NCBI RefSeq assembly: GCF_014207905.1 | Contig: NZ_JACHLB010000003.1 | Coordinates: 310,001-374,000, forward strand | Length of the DNA: 64,000 nt | Source of the DNA: Flavobacterium notoginsengisoli | Lineage (GTDB): Bacteria; Bacteroidota; Bacteroidia; Flavobacteriales; Flavobacteriaceae | Direction of reading: 5' to 3' | In this document: positions 34,587 to 43,470 of the stretch, piece by piece | Numbering within the stretch: position 1 is the stretch's first letter | How the letters are laid out: every line of letters starts with the position of its first letter | Program-made: the position numbers and the translations under genes | The notes under the pieces: generated by a model | What the model saw: the letters and a program-made list of their open reading frames with translations, nothing else | Told to the model about the DNA's origin: nothing | Databases searched by the model: none

Positions 34587-35378
34587 TTAATTGGTAAAGA
34601 AACTTTCTTCGTTTGCTATAAGTTCTAATTTTGCTAAAATAATTGCCAGTTTGTTTTCTAATAAAATCTTTCCGTCACGCCATTCTTTCTTAATAGATTC
34701 TCTTTTTGCACGAAATATAAATTCGCCCGTAAAAATATATTCAGAGGTTTCTCTTTTTCCTTCAATTGTAATTCTTTTTAAAGCTTCTCTTAAATCGATT
34801 TCAATCTCAATTCCATTATTAAATAAAATAATATCAGCTTCGTTAGTATTTTTTATTAATTGATGTCCTCGGTATTTTAAAAGCTTTATAAAAGCATCCA
34901 TAAAAAGCAAAGCTCTATTTAAATTTTTATCGGCTACATTTAAATTCAAAATCTCAAGAAAATCTTTTCTGTCATTTTGTTTCAAATTTTTGAAATATCC
35001 CTTTGTAGTTAGAACAATTTCAACCGGATTTTCAAGGGTTTCTTTCACTATCAAAAAATCACTCAAATCTTTTTTTATTTGATGGACAGCATCCAGTAAC
35101 GGACTTGATTTTGATGTATGGCGAAATTGCATTTCATATCTTTTCTTTAGAATATGAATTTGGTTATTGCCATTGTAGTCTAATGACAATTTTGGTGCTT
35201 TTGGTCTTTTATATTCTGGTTTATTCCAATAACGGTTATTGGGTAAAGCGATTTCCATTTTACTGCAAGCATTTTTTATTTCCATAGTCGAAATTTCGTA
35301 ATGTTTTGCAATTTGGATAATTGGAAATTTCCAAACCAAGTTGTAAAGTTCTAATCGTGTAAAACTAACTTTGTCCAT
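34587..35378 (-). CDS. Uncharacterised protein with N-terminal LYxLVW-type helix motif
   Basis: From the Met at 35378 the protein has 263 residues; an earlier Met adds MGELLLN. The N-terminus FTRLELYNLVWKFPIIQIAK, followed by a helix-turn-helix-like MEIKNACSKMEIALPNNRYW, closely recalls a widespread bacterial family of unknown function whose members begin RxELYxLVWxxPMxxLAxxYGIS and continue to PPRGYW. The rest is Lys-rich and mixed alpha/beta with no known domain I can name. No signal peptide or membrane segment is seen. It stands alone between terminators, so context gives no function. A DNA-binding role is a guess from the N-terminal motif. Confidence 0.7.
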   Translation of the reverse strand: MDKVSFTRLELYNLVWKFPIIQIAKHYEISTMEIKNACSKMEIALPNNRYWNKPEYKRPKAPKLSLDYNGNNQIHILKKRYEMQFRHTSKSSPLLDAVHQIKKDLSDFLIVKETLENPVEIVLTTKGYFKNLKQNDRKDFLEILNLNVADKNLNRALLFMDAFIKLLKYRGHQLIKNTNEADIILFNNGIEIEIDLREALKRITIEGKRETSEYIFTGEFIFRAKRESIKKEWRDGKILLENKLAIILAKLELIANEESFFTN

Positions 35379-35407
35379 GTTTAATAATAATTCCCCCAAA
35401 TAAAAAA

Positions 35408-35437
35408 CACCATTTCTGTTTTTATCCAGAAATGGTG
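35408..35437 (-). terminator. Terminator of the RND efflux operon
   Basis: A perfect 11-bp stem (CACCATTTCTG / CAGAAATGGTG) with an 8-base loop is followed by TTTTTTATTT on the minus strand, 16 bases past the TolC-like stop codon. Confidence 0.88.
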
Positions 35438-35452
35438 AATTATATAAATTAA

Positions 35453-36862
35453 CTATTCTACTCCTCCACCTAAAGCCCGATAGAGATTAATTGCTGCATT
35501 AAGTTTTTCTAACTTTATGGTTACAACATCTAAATCATTTTGAAGAGAACTGTTTTGAGCTGTTATAACTTCTAAGTAATTCGCCATTCCGCTTTTGTAC
35601 AGTAAAGAAGCATCGGAAGTTGCTTTATCTAAAGATTGTGCTTTTTCTGTTGCCAATAAAATACGTTCATCAGCATATTTCAATCTCGACATGGCATCAT
35701 TAACTTCTCCTACGGCAGTAATAAAAGACTGTTTAAACTGTACAACTGCTTTTTCTTGTTCTAAAACAGCAACTTCATAAGCAGTTCTTAAAGCTTTTTT
35801 TCTAAAAATTGGCTGCGCTAAATTGGCTGCAATCGTCTTAGTAACAGAGCCAGGAAAATTAAACCAGTTATCAAACTCAAATGAATTTACCCCAATTGAC
35901 GGACTTAAACTTAAAGTAGGATACATTGTAGCTTTTGCCAAACCTGTCTTAGCATTTGCAGACATTACCGCGTATTCGCTAGCTTTTACGTCTGGACGTC
36001 TGCTTAAAAGCGAAACTGGAACTCCAGTTGGAAATAAAACCGCAACTTCTGCAGCATCAATATTACCAGCTCTTTCTATTTTATCTGGATATTCTCCGCA
36101 CAAAATCTGTAAAGCGTTTTCTTGAACAGCGATATTAGCTTTCGCTAAAGGGACTAACAATTCTGCCGTTTTCTTCTGCGCTTCGGTTTGGTTTACAGCT
36201 AATGAACTAACAGATCCAGAATTGTACTGCAAGCGCATCATACCTAAAGTATTATTGCTTAATTCAATATTTTTTTCTGCAATTTTAAGCTGTTCGTCTA
36301 AACCCAAAAGATTGTAATAAGCTTGAGCAACTTGAACAATTATTCGAGTTTTTAAAGCCGAAAGATTCTCTTTTTGGGCAAAATAAGCAGCTTTAGCATC
36401 ACGTTTCTGCATCGCGGCTTTTCCCCAAATATCAACTTCCCAAGAAAGACGTAGATTGGCACTGTAATCGTCCATATAATCTTTACCAATAAACTGCTGA
36501 CTTAACGATCCGTTTAAGGAATTTTTAGAAGGATAAGCACGGCTCGCACCTGCATCAAAATCGAGTGTTGGAAGTAAGGAAAGCTTGGCTTGTTTATAAC
36601 TAAGGTCAAGCTGTTCCATACTTTTCATTGCAACAAGCACCTCGTTGTTTTTAACGAGGGCTTTTTCAATTAAATTAACCAACAAAGGATCTTTGTAATA
36701 GCTTTTCCACGGAAGCAAAATAGTATCTCCAGTGAGCGCAATTTCTTCACGGTATTTTTCTGGAGCATTCAAATCTGTTCGGGCATATTTTTTTCCTACC
36801 ACACAAGAAGTCATGATTGTTCCGGTAAGTAAAACAATTCCGATTTTATATAGTGTTTTCAT
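35453..36862 (-). CDS. TolC/OprM-like efflux outer-membrane lipoprotein
   Basis: The 469-residue protein is the outer-membrane channel of a tripartite pump. It has a lipobox ending MTSC at Cys20 followed by the NodT-family opening (VGKKYARTDLNAPEKYR). Two repeats of long helices plus beta strands are visible, with the conserved stretches LRLSWEVDIWGKA and FPTGVPVSLLSRRPDVKASE. Its start is 2 bases after the stop of the pump gene, so translation may be coupled. Third gene of the adaptor-pump-channel operon. Confidence 0.93.
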   Translation of the reverse strand: MKTLYKIGIVLLTGTIMTSCVVGKKYARTDLNAPEKYREEIALTGDTILLPWKSYYKDPLLVNLIEKALVKNNEVLVAMKSMEQLDLSYKQAKLSLLPTLDFDAGASRAYPSKNSLNGSLSQQFIGKDYMDDYSANLRLSWEVDIWGKAAMQKRDAKAAYFAQKENLSALKTRIIVQVAQAYYNLLGLDEQLKIAEKNIELSNNTLGMMRLQYNSGSVSSLAVNQTEAQKKTAELLVPLAKANIAVQENALQILCGEYPDKIERAGNIDAAEVAVLFPTGVPVSLLSRRPDVKASEYAVMSANAKTGLAKATMYPTLSLSPSIGVNSFEFDNWFNFPGSVTKTIAANLAQPIFRKKALRTAYEVAVLEQEKAVVQFKQSFITAVGEVNDAMSRLKYADERILLATEKAQSLDKATSDASLLYKSGMANYLEVITAQNSSLQNDLDVVTIKLEKLNAAINLYRALGGGVE

Positions 36863-36864
36863 TA

Positions 36865-39800
36865 TTATTCTTTTATGGTTTGAACTTGTACTGCAATCTT
36901 TTTTCCTGATACTTTTTCCTGTAAATATTGGAATACAATGAAAAGCAACGGAATCACGAAAATTCCCAATACAACACCGCTAAACATTCCTATTGCGGCG
37001 CTTACGCTAATTGATCGGTTTCCAACTGCGGTTCCGCCAGAAGCAAACATTAACGGAATCATACCGACAATAAAAGCAAGCGAAGTCATGATAATTGGCC
37101 TCAACCTAGATCGCGATCCTTCAATAGCAGCTTCGATTATAGTTAAACCTGCAAGACGTCTTTGCAAGGCAAACTCAACAATCAAAATGGCATTTTTGGC
37201 TAAAAGTCCAACAAGCATGATTAGTCCAACCTGAACATAAATATTGTTATCTAGTCCCACTGCTTTAATACCCGCAAAAGCTCCTAAAATTCCTGTTGGA
37301 ATAGAAAGTAATACAGCAAGTGGCAACAAATAACTTTCGTATTGAGCAGCAAGCAAAAAGAATACAAACAAAAGACATAACCCAAAAATGGCAATAGTCT
37401 GACTTCCTCCTGCTTTTTCCTCAAGACTTAAGCCCGTCCATTCATAACTGTAATCAGATGGGAGTTTGTCTAAAACTTGTTCTAAATTCCCCATAATCTG
37501 ACCATTACTATAACCAGGCAAAGCCATCGCAGTAATGTTTACCGAATTGTAAAGATTGTAACGGTTTACCGATTCTGGTCCGTATACTTTATGAAACTTC
37601 ACAATAGATTTTACTGGTACCATTTGCATATCTGCATTTCTTACGAAAATTTCATTAAATGCATCTTCATCCATTCTAAAAATACCATCTGCTTTTACAT
37701 TTACCCTGTAAAACTTACCGAATCTCGAAAAATCGGCAGATTGATCTCCTGCAAAATAGGTCTGAATATTTCCTAAAAGTTCCTTGATATTCACGCCCAT
37801 TTGACGTGCTTTGTCTTCATCAACTTCCAATTCCAATTGCGGATAATCTGCTCTAAAAGTCGTGTAGGCATATTGCACTCCCGGTTGCTGCATAATTTGG
37901 CCTATCACTTTATCAGACATAGCCTTTAAGGTTTCTGGGCTTCTTGCCATTCTATCTTGCAATACAATTTCGGCTCCACTTGTTACACCGAAACCTTCTA
38001 CTGGAGGCATTCTGAAAACCATAATCTGACCTTCTTTTATTTTTGCCAGTTTTCCGTTAACAGTATTCATAACTTCATCAATATCTTTTACCGCTCCTCG
38101 CTCTTTTTTAGGTTTCAGTTTAATAAATCCTAAACCATAAGCCGGACTTGCACTGTTACTCAAAATATTAAATCCTGTAATACTGGTATTGACATCGATA
38201 GCTTCTACTGAAGACAATTCTTTTTCCATTTTTTGAATTACTGCAGTCGTACGATCAAGAGCTGTTCCTGGTGGCATTGACAAACTGTAAACCATAAAAC
38301 CATCATCTTCTAATGGCACAAAACTTTTAGGTGTAGACATCATAATATAAACCGCAATTGCTGTAATTGCAGTTACAAATCCGGCAGCAATCCATTTTCT
38401 TCCAATTAAAAAACGAACACCTTTTATATATCTTCCTGTTAAATTGTTAAAACTTGTATTAAATCCAACAAAAAAACGATCTTTAAAACTTGTTTTATGT
38501 TCGTGATCGCCATGTTTGCTACCGTGATTCTTTAGCAAAAGCGCACATAAGGCAGGCGTAAGTGTCAATGCATTTACAGCAGAAATAATGATTGCAATTG
38601 CCAATGTATAAGCAAACTGCTTATAAAAAATCCCTGAAGACCCTGTCATAAAACCAATCGGAATGAAAACCGCAGACATTACCAAAGTAATCGAAATTAC
38701 AGCACCCGTAATTTCTGCCATTGCACCGTGCGTAGCTTCTTTAGCTGAAATTCCTTCGTCTTCCTCCATTTTACTGTGAACAGCTTCAACCACTACAATC
38801 GCATCATCGACCACAATTCCAATTGCGAGTACCAAAGCGAAAAGCGTTAAAATATTAATGGTAAATCCAAAAACCAATAAGAAGAAAAACGTTCCTACAA
38901 TCGCAACTGGTACTGCAATAGCTGGAATAATCGTCGAGCGAATGTCTTGAAGGAAAATAAATACTACGATAAAAACCAGAATAAAAGCTTCAAACAAAGT
39001 CGATTTTACTTGTCCTGTCGCCTCGTCCAATCTTTCCTTGGTACTCATTACATTGACATATTTGATACCCGGAGGAAAAGACTTAGACAATCTTTCAACT
39101 TCTTTATTAATCCCGATTTCAATATCATTGGCATTAGAACCTGAAGTCTGTAAAATCGCCATTGTAACAGCATTTTTACTATTCGACTTATTATCACCGC
39201 TGTACGAAATAGAACCAAATTCTACTCGCGCAACATCTTTTAATCTTAAAACATTACTACCGTTGTTTTTAACAACAATATTTTCATACTGTTCTGGTTT
39301 GTTCTTTTTCCCTTTGTAACGAATTACGTATTCTAAAGCTGCAGAAGATTCTTCTCCCAATTTACCTGGAGCCGATTCTAAACTCTGCTCTGCAATTGCC
39401 TGTGTAACATCTGAAGGAACTAAACCAGCATTTGCCATCTTTCTTGGATCCAACCAGATTCGCATAGAATAATCCTTCTGACCAAAAATCTGAACTTGTC
39501 CAACTCCTGAAACACGCTTCATTTGAGGTACAAGATTTATATTGGCATAATTCTGTAGAAACAATTCGTCGTATTTGTTATTATCATCTGTGTATAAGTT
39601 GAAAATAACAATCATACTATTTTGCTGTTTAGAAGTTGTCAATCCCATTCGGATAACTTCTTGAGGTAATTTTGGTGTTGCCTGCTGTACTCTATTCTGA
39701 ACATTTACAGCTGCCTGATCAGGATCTACACCTTGCTTAAAAATGACACTAATCGAAAAAGATCCGTCATTACTTGCAGTAGATTTTATGTACTGCATAT

Positions 39801-40020
39801 TTTCAACCCCATTAATCTGTTCTTCTAAAGGCGTAACTACCGAACGAATAACGGTTTCACTATTTCCTCCTGGATAAGAACCACTTACCATAACAGTTGG
39901 AGGAGAAATATCTGGAAATCTCGTTACAGATAGTCTTGTAAGACCTATAATTCCCAATATTACCAATACAATGGAGATGACTGTAGCCAAAACTGGCCTG
40001 TCTATTATTTTCTTTAACAT
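36865..40020 (-). CDS. RND multidrug efflux pump (AcrB/HAE1 type)
   Basis: The 1051-residue inner-membrane protein has the full HAE1-RND layout of 12 membrane segments and two large periplasmic loops. The N-terminus is DRPVLATVISIVLVILG. The proton-relay aspartates are in LAIGIVVDDAIVVVE, and the lysine of the relay is in GLLAKNAILIVEFA. Length matches AcrB. It is flanked by adaptor and channel genes. Substrates (drugs, bile-like compounds, dyes) cannot be told from sequence. Confidence 0.96.
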   Translation of the reverse strand: MLKKIIDRPVLATVISIVLVILGIIGLTRLSVTRFPDISPPTVMVSGSYPGGNSETVIRSVVTPLEEQINGVENMQYIKSTASNDGSFSISVIFKQGVDPDQAAVNVQNRVQQATPKLPQEVIRMGLTTSKQQNSMIVIFNLYTDDNNKYDELFLQNYANINLVPQMKRVSGVGQVQIFGQKDYSMRIWLDPRKMANAGLVPSDVTQAIAEQSLESAPGKLGEESSAALEYVIRYKGKKNKPEQYENIVVKNNGSNVLRLKDVARVEFGSISYSGDNKSNSKNAVTMAILQTSGSNANDIEIGINKEVERLSKSFPPGIKYVNVMSTKERLDEATGQVKSTLFEAFILVFIVVFIFLQDIRSTIIPAIAVPVAIVGTFFFLLVFGFTINILTLFALVLAIGIVVDDAIVVVEAVHSKMEEDEGISAKEATHGAMAEITGAVISITLVMSAVFIPIGFMTGSSGIFYKQFAYTLAIAIIISAVNALTLTPALCALLLKNHGSKHGDHEHKTSFKDRFFVGFNTSFNNLTGRYIKGVRFLIGRKWIAAGFVTAITAIAVYIMMSTPKSFVPLEDDGFMVYSLSMPPGTALDRTTAVIQKMEKELSSVEAIDVNTSITGFNILSNSASPAYGLGFIKLKPKKERGAVKDIDEVMNTVNGKLAKIKEGQIMVFRMPPVEGFGVTSGAEIVLQDRMARSPETLKAMSDKVIGQIMQQPGVQYAYTTFRADYPQLELEVDEDKARQMGVNIKELLGNIQTYFAGDQSADFSRFGKFYRVNVKADGIFRMDEDAFNEIFVRNADMQMVPVKSIVKFHKVYGPESVNRYNLYNSVNITAMALPGYSNGQIMGNLEQVLDKLPSDYSYEWTGLSLEEKAGGSQTIAIFGLCLLFVFFLLAAQYESYLLPLAVLLSIPTGILGAFAGIKAVGLDNNIYVQVGLIMLVGLLAKNAILIVEFALQRRLAGLTIIEAAIEGSRSRLRPIIMTSLAFIVGMIPLMFASGGTAVGNRSISVSAAIGMFSGVVLGIFVIPLLFIVFQYLQEKVSGKKIAVQVQTIKE

Positions 40021-40051
40021 GGAAAATGTTATTTTTTATATTTAAAAAGAA

Positions 40052-41197
40052 TTACTTGCTGCTAAGATTTTTTGCAGCGGTTTTTGGAACAACTTCCATA
40101 CTATCATAAAGTACATCGATAGAATTAAGCGCAACTTTATCGCCAGAATTCAAACCTGATTTCACATAATAATTAGTTCCCGAATTTCCAGCAATTTCAA
40201 TTGGAACCATCACTACTTTGTTGCCTTCTTTTAAAACGAAAACGAAAAATTTATCTTGAATATCTTTTACACTTGCCATCGGAATTGTAATGACCGAAGA
40301 CAAACTTTTATTAAGCACAATTCTCGCAGAACCTCCAGAACGTAATTCTTTTTTAGGATTTGGGAAAATAGCTTTTAGAGCAATTGTTCCTGTAGAACGG
40401 TCAATGTTTCCGCTGGCAACTTCCAGTTTTCCTTTTTGATCGTACTCGCTGTCATCGGCCATAATTAAACTCACCGATTTATCTGATTTTGAATCTTTAG
40501 AAAAAGCTAAATAATCGGCTTCTGTTAAAGAGAAATAAACAAATACATTGTTAATCTCAGAAAGCGTCGTTAACGGAACAGCGTCGTTTGGTGTAACCAA
40601 GTTCCCGATACGATTCGGAATACGGCTAATATAGCCGCTTACAGGAGCTTTAATCAAAGAGAAATCGGCATTTAACTGAGATGATCCTAAAGCGGCTTTA
40701 GCCTGTGCTACTTGAGCGGTTGCAGCTTCGTAATTTGCTTGTGCTGTTTTTAACTGCATATCCGAAAAAACTTTTCCTTCAACCAAAGGTTTTATTTTCT
40801 CTACTTCCAATTTTGCATTAGCCTGATTCGCTAATGCGCTTTTATAAGCTGCACGACTGTTGTTTACCTGTTCGGCATAAACATCGCCTTTTATTTTAAA
40901 AAGAGATTGCCCTTTATTTACATAATCTCCTTCTTTTACATAAATGGCTTCAAGATATCCTGATACCTGAGCTTTTATATCAACATTTACAGTACCTTCT
41001 ACAGTGCCTGGATATTTTTTTTCCACATCTCCTGACGCAGAACTAGCCAGAAGAAAGTCTACTTCTGGTTTAGGAGGTGCCATTTGTGCTTCTCCGCTCT
41101 TTCCGCATGATGTAAACGAAAGGATTATCAATAAAACTGCAATTTTACCAACTGCCTGATTATTTTTAAAAAACTGTTTTGTCATTTTACTTTTCAT
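40052..41197 (-). CDS. RND efflux periplasmic adaptor lipoprotein (AcrA type)
   Basis: The 381-residue protein has a lipobox ending FTSC at Cys31 (a start at Met5 is equally possible). The lipoyl halves are seen at IKAQVSGYLEAIYVKEGDYV and FSLIKAPVSGYISRIPNRIG, with a long helical hairpin between them, followed by the beta-barrel and membrane-proximal domains. It is first in the operon, 31 bases before the pump gene. A 384-base region with repeats separates it from the upstream two-component regulator genes. Confidence 0.95.
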   Translation of the reverse strand: MKSKMTKQFFKNNQAVGKIAVLLIILSFTSCGKSGEAQMAPPKPEVDFLLASSASGDVEKKYPGTVEGTVNVDIKAQVSGYLEAIYVKEGDYVNKGQSLFKIKGDVYAEQVNNSRAAYKSALANQANAKLEVEKIKPLVEGKVFSDMQLKTAQANYEAATAQVAQAKAALGSSQLNADFSLIKAPVSGYISRIPNRIGNLVTPNDAVPLTTLSEINNVFVYFSLTEADYLAFSKDSKSDKSVSLIMADDSEYDQKGKLEVASGNIDRSTGTIALKAIFPNPKKELRSGGSARIVLNKSLSSVITIPMASVKDIQDKFFVFVLKEGNKVVMVPIEIAGNSGTNYYVKSGLNSGDKVALNSIDVLYDSMEVVPKTAAKNLSSK

Positions 41198-41581
41198 TTT
41201 AAATGAATTACCTCAAATTTGGCAGCAAAATAACAGCTCAAAACCGCTTTTTTAGGGAAGAAAGTTACCCAAACGGCATTTTTTGGCACTGAAATGACAA
41301 TTGCCACGAAGGCACTAAGGCGCAAAGATTTTTTTAAAGATTCTAAGGTTCTGAGATGCTAAGATTCTAAGTTTTTTTGCCATGAATTCACGAATTTTCT
41401 CTAATTAAAATTCTTGTGTAAAAACTGGATATACGATTTCTCGAATTTTTATCAGCAAGAATGATAAAAACACAAAGTTTGTCATTTCTCGTTCCTCGAA
41501 ATGACAGACTAGATTAAAAAAAAATTGTCCCTTTGTAACTAAACCTCAAAATCTTAGCATCTCAGAACCTTAGCAACTTTT
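41198..41581. repeat. Repeat-filled intergenic region with a perfect 24-bp inverted repeat
   Basis: A 24-base arm at 41343-41366 (CTAAGGTTCTGAGATGCTAA and on) recurs as an exact reverse complement at 41550-41573, 183 bases away. Between them is a hairpin TGTCATTTC/GAAATGACA at 41480-41506. Left of the arm is GCCACGAAGGCACTAAGGCG, and right of it GCCATGAATTCACGAATTTT, both of a type I recall as dispersed in Flavobacterium genomes. The final bases (41520-41573) resemble those at 5608-5642. No gene or clear promoter for the efflux operon was found here. Confidence 0.7.
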
Positions 41582-42337
41582 CTAGCGATCCATCCACTGT
41601 TTAAACAAGGGAGTTTTTTCTCTACTAATGATTACCTCGCGTTCAGGGTCTAATTTTAATTGGATTTTTAATTTTGCGTTGAAGTAGTTCGCAATAGATT
41701 TGATGCTTTCTGCACGAATAAAAAATTGGCGGTTAGCACGAAAAAAGATATTCGGATCTAATTCCTGTTCCAATTCTTCCATTGTTTGCGGAATAGAAAT
41801 TATAGTTCCCGATTTAAGAAAGAGATTACTGGTTTTAAATTCGGAATATATAAAGTCAATATCTGAAACATCAACGCTTTTATAGCCGTCACGATACGTA
41901 ACTAAAAAGCGCATTCTAAATACTGGTTTCTGAATAAGCTCTTTTAGAATTCCAGTAATATTGGTGTAACTGGTTTCATTTTTATTTAATGATTTGAATT
42001 TCGTTAAAGCATGCTCCAATTCGTTTTTTTCAATAGGTTTCATCAAGTAATCAATGCTGTTTACCTTAAAGGCGCGAATTGCATATTCATCATAAGCTGT
42101 CGTAAAAATGACGGGACAAGTAATATTTACTTCTTCAAAAATAGCAAAACTCAGTCCGTCGGCTAAACGGATATCCATGGTTATTAAATCTGGAGTTGGA
42201 TTTGAATTTAACCAAGCTACAGTATCTACAACGGTATCTATAATACCTGCAATTTCACAGTTAGGTTCCAATTCTTCTAAAAGTCTTTTCAACCGACTGG
42301 CATTGATACTTTCATCTTCTACAATTAAAATTTTCAT
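41582..42337 (-). CDS. LytTR-family response regulator
   Basis: The 251-residue protein has a receiver domain (1-120) with acidic pocket Glu7-Asp8, phospho-acceptor Asp55 (TMDIRLADG) and Lys of the KPIEKNE motif. A LytTR DNA-binding domain follows at about 145-250 (RFLVTYRDGYKSVDVSDIDF, then FRANRQFFI). It starts 5 bases after the histidine kinase gene and is its partner. The nearest downstream genes are the RND efflux operon, a possible target, though repeats lie between. Confidence 0.93.
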   Translation of the reverse strand: MKILIVEDESINASRLKRLLEELEPNCEIAGIIDTVVDTVAWLNSNPTPDLITMDIRLADGLSFAIFEEVNITCPVIFTTAYDEYAIRAFKVNSIDYLMKPIEKNELEHALTKFKSLNKNETSYTNITGILKELIQKPVFRMRFLVTYRDGYKSVDVSDIDFIYSEFKTSNLFLKSGTIISIPQTMEELEQELDPNIFFRANRQFFIRAESIKSIANYFNAKLKIQLKLDPEREVIISREKTPLFKQWMDR

Positions 42338-42342
42338 AGCTT

Positions 42343-43437
42343 TTAAATTAATGGTAGACGTACATCGTAATAGCCATTTGATTCACTAAAAGTTGGCATT
42401 CTTTCGGATAAAATTTTATAGCGAAATTCAATGTTTTTATTTCCAATTCCGGTTGAAACCAGACTTTTTCCAGCAGTTTGCTGCAGTTTGTTTCTAACGA
42501 TAATATCGCCCGAATCAGAAAATATAGAAATCGTAAGCGGATTGGCTAAAGTTGCCGTATTGTGTTTGACTGCATTTTCTACCAGCAATTGCAAAGTTAA
42601 TGGTGGCAAATGCAAGGCAAGTGAAGAAGAATCAACCTCGACTTTTAAATCGATTTTCTCTCCTAAACGTTTCTTCAATAAATAAAAATAAGCATTTAGA
42701 AATTCTAACTCTTCTTTTACGGTTATGGTATCTTTATTTGAGTTTGAGATCATATAACGATATACTCTCGTTATATTTTCTAAAAAAGAAGCGGCTTCTT
42801 TTTGATTTTCATAAATCAGTTCGGTCAGTGTACTGAAATTATTAAATACAAAATGCGGATCTAACTGCATTTTTAAAGATTCTAATTTAGAACGTGTTAC
42901 GGCTTCTTGAAGTTCTGAAGCTTTAACTTTTAATTCTGCTGTTTCAATGGAATTTAAACGCCATCTGTTTAGAAGAAATATGCCGGTATGAATAGCACTT
43001 ATGAAAAGTGAAATAATAGCAGCCATAATCTTTGACTGCCAAATGGTAACCAAATCATTTTCTTCTAAAGCCGTACAGGGATATAAATAATCCCAAAGCC
43101 ATGAAAAAAAGTAGTTTAGAAGCATATTTCCGGCAATTAGGCAAATAAACTGCGCTATTGCTCTAAAAACCGGATTTTGTTCCCAGCTGATGTAATAATT
43201 TAATTTCCTGCCTACAAAAAGTGTCAACTCCGTAAGTATGGCGCAGTACAGCAGGATAATAAAAATGTCGAAGCTCTGATCTAAATCAAGTAAACCTTCT
43301 TCTTCAAAATTTCTATACGGATTTAGAAAGTAATACGAAGACAAGTACACCAAAAAAACAGCCGGAATTACAATAACTCTGTAATATTTATAGAAAAAAT
43401 TCTTCCCCGACCTTTTATTTTGGCTCCCTAATCTCAT
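42343..43437 (-). CDS. LytS/YpdA-type sensor histidine kinase
   Basis: The 364-residue membrane protein has about four transmembrane segments (near 21-38, 57-75, 92-112 and 134-157), then a coiled linker, and a His_kinase domain of the PF06580 type. The phospho-acceptor is His195 in QLDPHFVFNNFSTLTELI. The ATP-binding end has LTLQLLVENAVKHN and a short GIGNKNIEFR loop. No periplasmic sensing domain is apparent, so it may sense the membrane itself. It partners the LytTR regulator directly downstream. Confidence 0.93.
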   Translation of the reverse strand: MRLGSQNKRSGKNFFYKYYRVIVIPAVFLVYLSSYYFLNPYRNFEEEGLLDLDQSFDIFIILLYCAILTELTLFVGRKLNYYISWEQNPVFRAIAQFICLIAGNMLLNYFFSWLWDYLYPCTALEENDLVTIWQSKIMAAIISLFISAIHTGIFLLNRWRLNSIETAELKVKASELQEAVTRSKLESLKMQLDPHFVFNNFSTLTELIYENQKEAASFLENITRVYRYMISNSNKDTITVKEELEFLNAYFYLLKKRLGEKIDLKVEVDSSSLALHLPPLTLQLLVENAVKHNTATLANPLTISIFSDSGDIIVRNKLQQTAGKSLVSTGIGNKNIEFRYKILSERMPTFSESNGYYDVRLPLI

Positions 43438-43470
43438 TTATTTTTTTTAATAGAATAGATTCGGGAATGC

